Source: an uncultured Bacilli bacterium (GTDB taxonomy: Bacteria; Bacillota_I; Bacilli_A; RF39; UBA660). From it: a stretch of DNA of 64,000 bases. How positions within the stretch are numbered: the stretch's first letter is position 1; every line of letters begins with the position of its first letter. Below are positions 27,611-35,624 of this stretch, one piece after another. The stretch spans positions 49,502-113,501 of the forward strand of contig CAKOHI010000005.1 of the NCBI GenBank assembly GCA_934085585.1, in the 5' to 3' direction. The position numbers and the translations under genes are program-made. The notes under the pieces were generated by a model. That model did not search any database. It was not told where the DNA came from and worked only from the letters and a program-made list of their open reading frames with translations.

Positions 27611-29137
27611 TTATTCAACTCTAATTGGATCTTCCATTGTTCCAGTTCCTGATTCATAAGCAACAGATGATTTAAGAAAGAATGCAGGTCTTACATTTAC
27701 CATACCACTTGAATAAGAACTTGAAGTATCAAGTTTGCCTTGCTCGTTTATAAAATAAGAATCAGATCCTGTATAAGATACATATCGAGTAATTGTCCAT
27801 TCATAATTTCCCATAAATAACCAATTTTCGCGAATAGATGAATCATTATTTTCTATTGTATAAATCCATTCACTCGGTGCAACCGAAAAACCATAATCAC
27901 TTGCATACATAAGTCCAACTCTAGCACTAATTGGACTTTCATATGATTCATCAAAAGATTTTAAATCATCTATATTCGGACTAACCACTTCATCTTCATA
28001 AGCTTTTTTAGGTACGGAATTTGCAATATATTCATTGCCAGCAATCTGCCATTTTACAGTTTCTATACTATCTACCCATTTAGAATTAATATTATTTAAA
28101 TAATTAATAAAATTTACATTAAGAGCCGTAGTATTTAAAATTGAATCGTTCCAAATATTATAATTTTTACTCCAATAAAATGGATCAGTTGTTGTCAAAG
28201 TTCCTTTATAAGTATCCATTAATGAACTATCATATGATCCAGGACCAATAGTTACTGCAGCTTCTGTTCCCAATTCTGTAGATGAGGCAAATTCAAATTT
28301 AATCAATTTAACTAATTTTTCACCAGTTACTCCATGATAATTATCTTCAAACACACCTATTATTCGATATAAATTATTTGTTGGACATGGAACTGCATCT
28401 GTTCCGTAACATACGAAGTTTTTTACATTATACTCTATATAACCATCATTATATGCTTTTTTAAAAGCATTATAATAAGTCATATAATCTGCATTATCGT
28501 CATATTTAACTTTATATCCATTTGTACTAGCAGATGTATCATATGAAATGTAATCATATTCTTCATCATCTTTATAAATACCAATTAAATTAGTTTGATA
28601 ATTATCTCGAATTCCTGATAAAATGCTTGCATAACCTGCATTTTTAGCCTTATCAGTTAAAACATAATCTGCCCCTACATATCTATATGAGTTATCACTT
28701 GCTCCATTTGCGAGTGTTGAATCATGATAATACATGGCATTTTCTCCTTGCACTCCAGTATATTGTGCCATTACATATTCAACTAGTGTCTGTGAATTTA
28801 AATCAAAATAAACATAACATTTATTTATGCTATCCGCAGACATTAGTACTACTTTTTTATCATTATCCCACGATAATTCTCCGCCATTATCACATTTAGA
28901 TAATTCTGCATTAAATTTATAACCTTTAGTTGGCCATGTACTTTCTTTTGACATTTCATAGATTCCAGACTTTGCTTCTGTTTCTAACATTATGGATAAC
29001 ATACCACTATTTAAATTGTCTCTTTTTTTATACACATTAAAAGTTTCATAAGTATATTCGTTTTTCACATAAAAATAAAATAAGCATATACAAATTATTC
29101 CCAATAAACCACCTAAAAATAAATATCTCTTTTTCAT
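27611..29137 (-). CDS. Exported surface protein of unknown function
   Basis: 508 residues with an N-terminal uncleaved or signal-type hydrophobic segment (about 4-24). The ectodomain contains motifs seen in large secreted proteins of gut Bacilli: NLYRIIGVFEDN, ARVGLMYASDYGFS and the end VRPAFFLKSSVAYESGTGT with a terminal DPIRVE. The N-terminal domain contains GIYEMSKESTWPTKGYKFN. Aromatic- and Asn/Asp-rich. Divergent from an XRE regulator with shared palindromic operators, and its first codons share a 19-bp inverted repeat with the regulator's start; see findings. No LPxTG or lipobox. Confidence 0.55.
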   Translation of the reverse strand: MKKRYLFLGGLLGIICICLFYFYVKNEYTYETFNVYKKRDNLNSGMLSIMLETEAKSGIYEMSKESTWPTKGYKFNAELSKCDNGGELSWDNDKKVVLMSADSINKCYVYFDLNSQTLVEYVMAQYTGVQGENAMYYHDSTLANGASDNSYRYVGADYVLTDKAKNAGYASILSGIRDNYQTNLIGIYKDDEEYDYISYDTSASTNGYKVKYDDNADYMTYYNAFKKAYNDGYIEYNVKNFVCYGTDAVPCPTNNLYRIIGVFEDNYHGVTGEKLVKLIKFEFASSTELGTEAAVTIGPGSYDSSLMDTYKGTLTTTDPFYWSKNYNIWNDSILNTTALNVNFINYLNNINSKWVDSIETVKWQIAGNEYIANSVPKKAYEDEVVSPNIDDLKSFDESYESPISARVGLMYASDYGFSVAPSEWIYTIENNDSSIRENWLFMGNYEWTITRYVSYTGSDSYFINEQGKLDTSSSYSSGMVNVRPAFFLKSSVAYESGTGTMEDPIRVE

Positions 29138-29153
29138 ATCTTTACCTCAACAT

Positions 29154-29170
29154 AGGTACTGTCAATACCT
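29154..29170. promoter_or_regulatory. Palindromic operator 1
   Basis: AGGTACTGTCAATACCT, a 17-bp near-palindrome (AGGTA/TACCT arms). It lies between the start of the surface-protein gene and its likely -10. Confidence 0.65.
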
Positions 29171-29197
29171 TATACTAATATTTTATAAAAAATAAAC

Positions 29198-29214
29198 AGG
29201 TATTGTCAATACCT
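29198..29214. promoter_or_regulatory. Palindromic operator 2 overlapping a -35
   Basis: AGGTATTGTCAATACCT, 16 of 17 bases equal to operator 1 and in the same orientation, centres 44 bp apart. On the minus strand it contains TTGACA (a perfect -35), followed 16-18 bases later by TATAAAAT, so a bound repressor would block the surface-protein promoter. Confidence 0.7.
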
Positions 29215-29270
29215 ATTACGATGTTTAACAAGCAGTCTTCATATATAATAATTTTTAATGAGGTAAAGAT

Positions 29271-29492
29271 ATGAAAATAAATGCTAATAAATATGAACCA
29301 AAAGACATAATTAAAATTATTAGAGAATGGACAAACAAAACTCAAAAAGATTTTGGACAAGACATAAATAAAACCAACGAATGGGTTAAAGCTAATGAAT
29401 CAGGTAAAACCAACTTTTACTTTAAAGATTTTTTAGAATTATGTAAAAAAAATGATATAAACATAACAATAAGTAAAAACAATAAAGAGTAA
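29271..29492 (+). CDS. XRE-family HTH regulator
   Basis: 73 residues, ATG behind GAGGTAAAG. IIREWTNKTQKDFGQD, then NEWVKANESGKTNF and FLELCKKNDINI fit the helix-turn-helix of the XRE/Cro family (TQ.. first helix, E.GK turn). Almost nothing besides the HTH. Divergent from the 508-residue surface protein; two palindromic operators lie between. TATAAT at 29244-29249 is its probable -10. Likely represses the surface gene and perhaps itself. Confidence 0.75.
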   Translation: MKINANKYEPKDIIKIIREWTNKTQKDFGQDINKTNEWVKANESGKTNFYFKDFLELCKKNDINITISKNNKE

Positions 29493-29509
29493 AGCCTAAA
29501 ACTTTACTC
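29487..29509. terminator. Bidirectional terminator between XRE gene and proS
   Basis: Eight-bp perfect stem GAGTAAAG/CTTTACTC with a 7-base loop, followed by AATTTTAAT on the plus strand. It starts in the last XRE codon; proS ends a few bases beyond. Confidence 0.7.
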
Positions 29510-29513
29510 AATT

Positions 29514-30926
29514 TTAATATTGTCTACCTATATAAAGTCTAGTTACAGCATCATTACCACATACAGTACAAGGTCCTGTAACCTTTTCGCCTTCTATTAA
29601 ACATCTAGATTTAATTCCAAAGTCATCTTTAATTTTATTTTCACAAGACTCATTACCACACCAATTAATCTTGATAAATCCACCATCTTTAGTTGTAGCT
29701 AACGTTTTTAATTCATCATAGTTTTTAGCATCATATATCATACTATCACGTCTTTGTTTAGCACGACTGAACATATCTTTTTGAATTGTCACAAGTAATT
29801 CTTTAACTTTAAGAACTATTTCATCAAAAGGTACTACTATTTTTTCTAAAGTATCCCTTCTTACTAAAGTAATATGATTATTTTCTAAATCTCTTTTACC
29901 AAGTTCAATTCTAATCGGATATCCCTTTACTTCAGCTTCAGCAAATTTAAAACCTGGCGTTTTATTTGTTTCATCTACTTTAAATGTTATAGCATTTTCT
30001 TTCAAACTATTTTTTAATTCATCAAGTTTTTCAGATACATCTCCGATAGGTATAATTATAACTTTAAATGGTGCAATCATCGGAGGTAAAACTAATCCAT
30101 GATCATCCCCATGAGTCATAATTATAGCTCCGATCATACGTGTTGATGTTCCCCAGCTGGTTTGATATGGAGTTTTTAAAGTATTATCACTATCAGTAAA
30201 TTTAATACCAAAAGCTTTAGCAAAATGATTACCAAAATAATGACTTGTGCCATTTTGAAGAGCATATCCATTATACATCATAGCTTCTAAAGTATATGTT
30301 TCTTCTGCTCCAGCAAATTTTTCTTTTTCAGTTTTTCTTCCAGTGATTACTGGCAAAGCCAAATAATCTTCTTGAAATGTTTTATAAACATTAAACATTC
30401 TTATTGTTTCTTCTCTAGCTTCTTCAGCAGTTCTGTGCATTGTATGTCCTTCTTGCCACAATATTTCACGACTTCGAAGAAAAGGTCTTGTTGTTTTTTC
30501 CCATCTAACTATCGTACACCATTGATTATAAAGAATCGGTAAATCTCTATAAGTATTGATAATTTTTTTATAATGATCACAAAATAAAACTTCACTTGTT
30601 GGTCTTACACACATTCTTTCTTCTAATTTTTCTTGTCCACCATATGTAACCCAAGCAACTTCCGGAGCAAATCCTTTAACATGTTCCTTTTCTACATTAA
30701 GTAATGATTCAGGAATAAACATTGGCATTTGAACATTTTCATGCCCTGTTTCTTTAAACATTCTGTCCATATTTTTTTGTATTTCTTCCCAAATCGCATA
30801 CCCAAGTGGACGAATAATCATGCTTCCCTTTACACTTGAATAATCAACTAAATCGGCTTTTCTACATACATCTGTATACCATTTAGCAAAATCTACATCT
30901 CTATTTGTTATATCTTTTACTTCCAT
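29514..30926 (-). CDS. proS: Prolyl-tRNA synthetase (archaeal/eukaryotic type)
   Basis: 470 residues. The start MEVKDITNRDVDFAKWYTD, the class II motif RPTSEVLFCDHY, then RFLRSREILWQEGHT-type motif 2 (PFLRSREILWQEGH) and the GTSHYFG and C-terminal Zn-like CxxxxC...CxxC (CGNESC, CTVCG) define the ProS type without the bacterial editing insertion. Charges tRNA-Pro. Found in some Bacilli, mycoplasmas and clostridia. ATG with AGGTGAGG; eight bases after xseB. Confidence 0.96.
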   Translation of the reverse strand: MEVKDITNRDVDFAKWYTDVCRKADLVDYSSVKGSMIIRPLGYAIWEEIQKNMDRMFKETGHENVQMPMFIPESLLNVEKEHVKGFAPEVAWVTYGGQEKLEERMCVRPTSEVLFCDHYKKIINTYRDLPILYNQWCTIVRWEKTTRPFLRSREILWQEGHTMHRTAEEAREETIRMFNVYKTFQEDYLALPVITGRKTEKEKFAGAEETYTLEAMMYNGYALQNGTSHYFGNHFAKAFGIKFTDSDNTLKTPYQTSWGTSTRMIGAIIMTHGDDHGLVLPPMIAPFKVIIIPIGDVSEKLDELKNSLKENAITFKVDETNKTPGFKFAEAEVKGYPIRIELGKRDLENNHITLVRRDTLEKIVVPFDEIVLKVKELLVTIQKDMFSRAKQRRDSMIYDAKNYDELKTLATTKDGGFIKINWCGNESCENKIKDDFGIKSRCLIEGEKVTGPCTVCGNDAVTRLYIGRQY

Positions 30927-30934
30927 AACCTCAC

Positions 30935-31153
30935 CTATTCTGTTTTAAATTCTTTTAATTCATTATCTTCAGTTAATATTTTATTAACGCTTTTCGTAGC
31001 ATCATTTAATTTTTCTCCACAATACTTAGCTAACTTCATAGCTTGTGTATATTTATTTATTGCATCATCTAAATTAACATTTCCGCTTTCTAATTCTTTT
31101 ACAATAGTTTCTAATTCTTGTAAAGATTCCTCAAAATTTTTATTTTCTTCCAT
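30935..31153 (-). CDS. xseB: Exodeoxyribonuclease VII small subunit
   Basis: 72 residues from ATG 31153 behind AAGGAAA. The frame opens at 31201, inside the GNAT gene, so the short start is preferred. FEESLQELETIVKELESGNVNLDDAINKY is split here as FEESLQELETIVKELESG and NLDDAINKYTQAM, the XseB signature: a helical hairpin that binds the XseA coiled coil. Unusually, xseA is 1.5 kb upstream with a GNAT gene and a dead dinD between. Confidence 0.93.
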   Translation of the reverse strand: MEENKNFEESLQELETIVKELESGNVNLDDAINKYTQAMKLAKYCGEKLNDATKSVNKILTEDNELKEFKTE

Positions 31154-31182
31154 AATATTTCCTTTCTTACTAATTATACCAA

Positions 31183-31719
31183 CTATTTTAAATTTATCCA
31201 ATACCTATTTAAAGGTTCATTATTCCACATTACAGTATTTTCCAAAACTCCACCTTCTGAAATAATTGTTTTATTACTTGCAATATTTTCTTCATCTGCA
31301 GTTATCAAACATTTTTCAATCCCTAAATTTTTAGCAATTTCCAATGCCTTTTTTAGCTGAAATTTACCATAGCCTTTACCGCGTTCACTCGGAGTAATTG
31401 AATATCCAATATGACCTCCAAAATTAAATAAAAAATCATTTAGTTCATGTCTAATACTTATAGAGCCACATATTTTTCCATCGCTTTCTCTTTTCAAAAG
31501 TAATGTCGTACAAGCAACATAGCCATCTTTTAAATTTACCCCTTTACTTTCATCATCTTTTTCTTTAACCCAATCTTCAAAAGATGTTGCTTCTTCTAAA
31601 TTAGCAAGTCCTGAATATTGCCAAGGCACTCCTGCATCTGCAGCTTTAATTTCCTCAAGCATTGCTAAAGCACTTTTCTTATCATTAATATATGGTTCAA
31701 CTAATTTTAAATCATTCAT
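31183..31719 (-). CDS. GNAT family N-acetyltransferase
   Basis: 178 residues, ATG behind GGAAGG. The acetyl-CoA loop is clear: GYSITPSERGKGYGKFQLKKA (R/QxxGxG/A), with the following helix and ITADEENIASNKTI, a segment typical of the family. It is closest by eye to the group that acetylates small substrates or is annotated as predicted acetyltransferase; the substrate is unknown. Its gene lies between xseB and a dead dinD, and may have been brought in with it. Confidence 0.85.
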   Translation of the reverse strand: MNDLKLVEPYINDKKSALAMLEEIKAADAGVPWQYSGLANLEEATSFEDWVKEKDDESKGVNLKDGYVACTTLLLKRESDGKICGSISIRHELNDFLFNFGGHIGYSITPSERGKGYGKFQLKKALEIAKNLGIEKCLITADEENIASNKTIISEGGVLENTVMWNNEPLNRYWINLK

Positions 31720-31721
31720 TT

Positions 31722-32428
31722 TTACCTTCCTTCCTTTTTTATAAAATTCATATCTTTTAATAAATCACCAATTAACTCATAATTCTTCTTATAAAGTTTC
31801 ATATTATAATCTTTATCATAATTAGTTATTCCAGTAGACTTCTCTACTTCTAAAATATATCTAAGATATCTTTTCTATATTTTAAACCTTTTCTTTTAGC
31901 TATATCATTAACAGTTTCACCATTATAATCCCTTATAACCAGAATTATGAAATTTATCAAAGTTTTTAACTCCAGCAACTTTAGCAGTTTGATTTAAAGA
32001 ATAATTTCCTTTTTTAGTTAAATTTCTTTGATAAAATCTTTTCTCATCTTCAGTTAAAGTAGAATATTCTCTTTCAGTAATTTCCATTTTTCTAGTTTGA
32101 ACTGCAAAGTATGTTTGAGCAAGTGCAACAACTTTCTTTCTACTATCACCATTCTAAGCTATTAAGTAACAAGCATAACGTGATAATTTATAATCTTCAA
32201 TTTTTTTTGTTTTACAACCATTTTGTCGGCGCCGACAAAATGGTCTTCAATATTTAAATTACTTATTTGACATGAAATTTTAGCTTTTTCCAAAACAATA
32301 GAAAATTTGCGCCATTCCTTATAATCTAAAACATTTTGAAGTTCTCTTGCAAGCCAATATTCATTACCATTTTCATCAATATGTTTTATATTTTCAAAAA
32401 TACTATTATTTAATATTAATTCATTCAT
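31722..32428 (-). pseudogene. dinD: Broken dinD/BRO-type gene
   Basis: The N-terminal part reads MNELILNNSIFENIKHIDEN, then YWLARELQNVLDYKEWRKF and KAKISCQI, the DinD/BRO-N start. A frame change at 32200-32220 follows the palindrome. It continues KIEDYKLSRYACYLIA, an in-frame TAG where QNGD is expected, then NGDSRKKVVALAQTYFAVQTRK and TLTEDEKRFYQRNLTKKGNY, then a 2-base loss after GYKGL, GETVNDIAKRKGLKYRKDILD, and another stop. The last part (NMKLYKKNYELIGDLLKDMN) resembles the C-terminus of the HipA-like protein at 33891 and may be a foreign tail. Confidence 0.85.
32217..32244. repeat. Perfect 28-bp palindrome, GC-centred (copy 1)
   Basis: A palindrome with no loop centred on GGCGCC. Its 20-bp core TTTTGTCGGCGCCGACAAAA is shared with the copy at 32545. 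It lies inside the dead dinD and encodes DHFVGADKMV there. Confidence 0.85.
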
Positions 32429-32478
32429 TTTCATTCCCCCTTAAATTAAATTGTATTTACAATATTTTTTATTTTGTT

Positions 32479-32504
32479 TGACACATTTTTATTTTAGTGT
32501 GTCA
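32479..32504. repeat. 7-bp inverted repeat
   Basis: TGACACA ... TGTGTCA with a 12-base AT-rich spacer, 45 bases upstream of the dinD start. Could be an operator or a hairpin. No gene is seen in 32435-32656 otherwise. Confidence 0.4.
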
Positions 32505-32544
32505 TTGTTGCTTTTTTGTCTAAAAAATACATCACAGCCCTGTA

Positions 32545-32582
32545 TTTTCTCGATTTTGTCGGCGCCGACAAAATCGAGAAAA
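32545..32582. repeat. Perfect 38-bp palindrome, GC-centred (copy 2)
   Basis: Nineteen bases each side of GGC/GCC. The same 20-bp core as copy 1, extended by TCTCG/CGAGA. It starts with TTTT and ends with AAAA, the opposite of an intrinsic terminator. Confidence 0.85.
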
Positions 32583-32619
32583 AACTTTTTATTTCTTTAC
32601 ACTTTCTCCGACAAAGTTC

Positions 32620-32647
32620 ACCATTTTTCCCAGCTGGGAAAAATGGT
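32620..32647. repeat. Perfect 28-bp palindrome centred on CAGCTG
   Basis: Fourteen bases each side, ends ACCATTTTT/AAAAATGGT, core CCCAGCTGGG. Ten bases beyond the xseA stop codon. No T-tract follows, so it is a hairpin-former rather than a standard terminator. Confidence 0.8.
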
Positions 32648-32656
32648 CCAACAAAC

Positions 32657-33916
32657 CTATTTTTCTACAACTTTAGCTTTAATATTGCCTTCATGTAGTT
32701 TAATATTAATAATATCATCAACATTAACATCATTACTTGATTTAATTACCTTATCATTAATAGTTGCTAACGAATATCCTTTTTCTAAAATACCAAGTGG
32801 ATTAACAAGTTTTAATGTATTAATTAAAAGATTATATTCATTTTTCTTCTTATCAATTAAACTCATTGGATTTTGCATAACATAAGACATCTTTAATTTA
32901 TTTAACTTAATTTCATTATTTTGTAATATTACTTTTATATCTTTATTTAAGTTATCAAGCAATGTATCAAGTTTTTGTTCTTTTATTTCATACATACTCA
33001 TTGGATTTTTTAAAACAAAACTATTTTTTAAACTTCTCCATTTAATGAATTTAGTATTAACCATATTTTTAATATTTTTATTAAGTCTAATTTTATAGTT
33101 ATTTAAAAGAGTATTTATATCTAATACTGTTGGAACAGCCATTTCTGCAGCCCCAGTCGGGGTTGGCGCCCTTAAATCTGCTACAAAATCGGCAATTGTC
33201 CAATCTATTTCATGTCCAACTGCACTTATAATTGGTGTCTTACATTCATAAATTGCATGAGCAACAACCTCTTCATTAAAAGCCCACAAATCCTCAATTG
33301 ATCCACCACCACGACCAACAATAATCGTATCTACTCCATACATATCAGCTCTTTTAATTTGTCTTACAATATCCGGGGCAGCATCTTTTCCTTGAACTAA
33401 ACATGGAAATAATATTGCTTCACATATTGGATATCTTCTTCTAATTGTACTCATGATATCACGTACCGCAGCACCAGTTGATGCCGTAATTACTCCGATT
33501 TTTTCAGGAAATCTTGGAATCATCTTTTTATGTTCATTATTAAATAATCCTTCACCAGCAAGTTTTTTCTTTAATTTTTCATATTCGATATATAAAGCCC
33601 CAAGACCATCAGGTTCCATTTTTTCAATATAAATTTGATAAGATCCTTGCGAAGGATATGCACTAATTCTTCCTTCCACCAATACATTCATTCCATCTTC
33701 AGGAACAAAAGATAATTTAACAGCACTACTTTGAAACATAACTGCACTAATTCTTGAAGAATCATCTTTTAAAGTAAAATAAAGATGTCCTCTTGTATGA
33801 TTTTTAAAATTACTAATTTCTCCTTTTAAATAAACCTTATTTAAAAACAAATCATCATCTAATTTTCTTTTTATATAATTATTTAAATCACTAATTTTTA
33901 GATATTCCTTGTCCAT
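32657..33916 (-). CDS. xseA: Exodeoxyribonuclease VII large subunit
   Basis: 419 residues. N-terminal OB domain (LKGEISNFKNHTRGHLYFTLKD in two pieces), then the nuclease domain with VITASTGAAVRDIMSTIRRR, DTIIVGRGGGSIEDLWAFN and SAVGHEIDWTIADFVADLRAPTPTGAAE, and the long coiled coil that binds XseB. Degrades single-stranded DNA in repair. ATG with AGGGG SD; its first 26 bases overlap the HipA-like gene. Full length; its partner xseB is separated from it. Confidence 0.97.
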   Translation of the reverse strand: MDKEYLKISDLNNYIKRKLDDDLFLNKVYLKGEISNFKNHTRGHLYFTLKDDSSRISAVMFQSSAVKLSFVPEDGMNVLVEGRISAYPSQGSYQIYIEKMEPDGLGALYIEYEKLKKKLAGEGLFNNEHKKMIPRFPEKIGVITASTGAAVRDIMSTIRRRYPICEAILFPCLVQGKDAAPDIVRQIKRADMYGVDTIIVGRGGGSIEDLWAFNEEVVAHAIYECKTPIISAVGHEIDWTIADFVADLRAPTPTGAAEMAVPTVLDINTLLNNYKIRLNKNIKNMVNTKFIKWRSLKNSFVLKNPMSMYEIKEQKLDTLLDNLNKDIKVILQNNEIKLNKLKMSYVMQNPMSLIDKKKNEYNLLINTLKLVNPLGILEKGYSLATINDKVIKSSNDVNVDDIINIKLHEGNIKAKVVEK

Positions 33917-34697
33917 GTAAAATACCCCTTTCTAAAAGTAAATTTCCAATTAATTCATAATATTCTTTATAAAGCATCAAAGAATGTCCTTGATTATCTA
34001 AAGTAAAGCCCATTTTATTAAGTTTTTTCATTTCTAAAGTAATTAAATCCGGAGTTAGAGTATTATAAAATTCTAAAACTACATCATAAAATACTTCATC
34101 TGAAGTTGCAAGAAAATACTCTAAAGATTCTATATTATTAAGTACGCACATTGGTAATCTATTATCCAAATTATCTGCACACTTATAGCTTTTTAACCTA
34201 TCATTAAAATATAATTTCGGCAACAAATTAGCTCCAAAATCACTAAAAACATATTCGTTATCTAAAATACATAAATCAACTACACCATTACGATTTAATA
34301 TACCTAAATTTCCTAAATTACGATCGCTATTCATCATAAAAATATCAAATAGATAAACTCTAATTAATTGATAAGTAAGTTTTTTACTATCATTCGGATA
34401 ATTCTTTTCAAAAAACATCCATACATCATATAAACCATTTGACTTTATCCCTAAATCATTTCCATCTTTAAAAATACCATCATTATTAAAACTATAACTT
34501 AAATAATAATAATCATGATTAACTTTAACAATATAGTCTTTTGCACACATAATGTTCATTTTTGAAGCTAAATTATTGGCAAATATTTGATCTCCAGGCT
34601 CAAGTGCATATTTACAAAAATAATCCTTACCATTAATATTTATAAATTTTCTATCATATCTTGGCAACTCATTTCTAATAATTCTCGATATTTTCAT
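33891..34697 (-). CDS. HipA-like kinase-fold protein
   Basis: 268 residues. DRNLGN (D125 to N130) matches the HipA/PI3K-like catalytic loop DRxxxN, and LDNEYVF (D146) the following metal-binding Asp. It lacks an obvious HipB partner; the neighbours are nusB and xseA. It is shorter than HipA (about 440 residues) and has no clear N-terminal HipA domain, so it belongs to the small HipA_C-like group of unknown target. C-terminal LMLYKEYYELIGNLLLERG resembles a remnant near 31760. Overlaps xseA by 26 bases. Confidence 0.6.
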   Translation of the reverse strand: MKISRIIRNELPRYDRKFININGKDYFCKYALEPGDQIFANNLASKMNIMCAKDYIVKVNHDYYYLSYSFNNDGIFKDGNDLGIKSNGLYDVWMFFEKNYPNDSKKLTYQLIRVYLFDIFMMNSDRNLGNLGILNRNGVVDLCILDNEYVFSDFGANLLPKLYFNDRLKSYKCADNLDNRLPMCVLNNIESLEYFLATSDEVFYDVVLEFYNTLTPDLITLEMKKLNKMGFTLDNQGHSLMLYKEYYELIGNLLLERGILHGQGISKN

Positions 34698-34698
34698 A

Positions 34699-35094
34699 TT
34701 ACTCTTTAATATATCTATCTAAAACGGCATTAATAATTTTTCTAACAGCATCATCACAATATTTCTTTGCAAGTTCTATAGCTTCATTTATTACAACTAT
34801 TTCCGGAGTATCTGTAAATTTAAGTTCATACAAACCCATTCGAAGAATTGCTGCACCAGTTTTATCAATTCTATCTATTGTCCATCCTTCAATATACTTA
34901 TTTGCAATTTCATCTAACTCATCTTTATATGTAGTAACACCATATACAATGCTTCTAACAAAGTCATTATCTACACTTAAATTTTCCTTTATAACTTGAT
35001 CCACACTAAACGGGACTTCTCTACTTTCATATATATCAATTTGATATAAAATAACCATAATAATATTTCTAAGTTCACTTCTAGATTTTGCCAT
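34699..35094 (-). CDS. nusB: Transcription antitermination factor NusB
   Basis: 131 residues, typical length. MAKSRSELRNIIMVILYQID at the start (RR..A...LYQ equivalent), then VYGVTTYKDELDEIANKYI, then WTIDRIDKTGAAILRMGLYEL and PEIVVINEAIELAKKY are NusB signatures. Helps NusE-boxA antitermination of rRNA operons. ATG behind AAGGAG. Followed by the HipA-like gene (1-base gap) and xseA. Confidence 0.96.
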   Translation of the reverse strand: MAKSRSELRNIIMVILYQIDIYESREVPFSVDQVIKENLSVDNDFVRSIVYGVTTYKDELDEIANKYIEGWTIDRIDKTGAAILRMGLYELKFTDTPEIVVINEAIELAKKYCDDAVRKIINAVLDRYIKE

Positions 35095-35156
35095 AACTGC
35101 ATCTCCTTTAAAGATAATTATAACAAAATTTTTTCTAAATTCCTAGCTAATTTAAT

Positions 35157-35624
35157 CTATTTTACCAAACTTGCTTCAACAATTAATTGATATCCTTTTT
35201 TTACTTGATTACAAGTTGTAAGAATTACTTGATTTTTTTCATTTAATATATTTATACTTCCATCTTTAATTTCATTTCTTATTCTTTTTATTCTATAATG
35301 ATTTTCTTGATTTTTAAATTTAAGAATTATTTCATCATTAACTTTTAAATATCGTAAATCATTAAAATAAGCCAAATACCCATGCCCAGAATGAGCAGCT
35401 AAAATAAAAGTATTTTCAATATTAGATTTAATTAATGTTACATTTTGATTCACATTATTTTTATCATCATCATAATAATAAAAACCTAAATTCATACTTA
35501 TACTTGGAATAATTAAATAACCATAATAATCACTATTACCTTCATCACTAACATTAGTAATTTCATCATTTTTACCGCATCCACTTAATAATAAAAATAT
35601 AATTATTACAAATATCTTTTTCAT
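35157..35624 (-). CDS. Sortase-like lipoprotein without the catalytic Arg
   Basis: 155 residues. LLLSGCGK puts a lipobox Cys at 16, so it is probably a lipid-anchored enzyme. The sortase core shows GYLIIPSIS (IP.I), H78 in AAHSGHG, F..L..L, then C138 in LTTCNQ. Where sortases have R about eight residues after Cys (R-L-V-V), this one has Q146 in YQLIVEASL. Only four bases of overlap/spacing separate it from the secreted gene at 35625, whose C-terminus looks like a sorting signal. Either a degenerate sortase or a variant chemistry. Confidence 0.7.
   Translation of the reverse strand: MKKIFVIIIFLLLSGCGKNDEITNVSDEGNSDYYGYLIIPSISMNLGFYYYDDDKNNVNQNVTLIKSNIENTFILAAHSGHGYLAYFNDLRYLKVNDEIILKFKNQENHYRIKRIRNEIKDGSINILNEKNQVILTTCNQVKKGYQLIVEASLVK

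Larger units (their letters stand above)
29131..29277. repeat. 19-bp perfect inverted repeat around a 109-bp promoter segment
   Basis: TGAGGTAAAGATATGAAAA at 29259-29277 is the exact inverse of 29131-29149. Each arm holds the SD, start codon and second codon of one divergent gene (surface protein left, XRE regulator right). The segment between (29150-29258) carries both promoters and two operators. Confidence 0.85.

Noticed and set aside
32545..32582. Intrinsic terminator for xseA
   Set aside because: TTTT precedes and AAAA follows the stem on both strands, the reverse of a terminator.
32451..32885. 144-codon plus-strand frame overlapping xseA and the palindromes
   Set aside because: Opposite xseA, hydrophobic antisense composition; the repeated VGAD-like words come from palindromes, not a gene.
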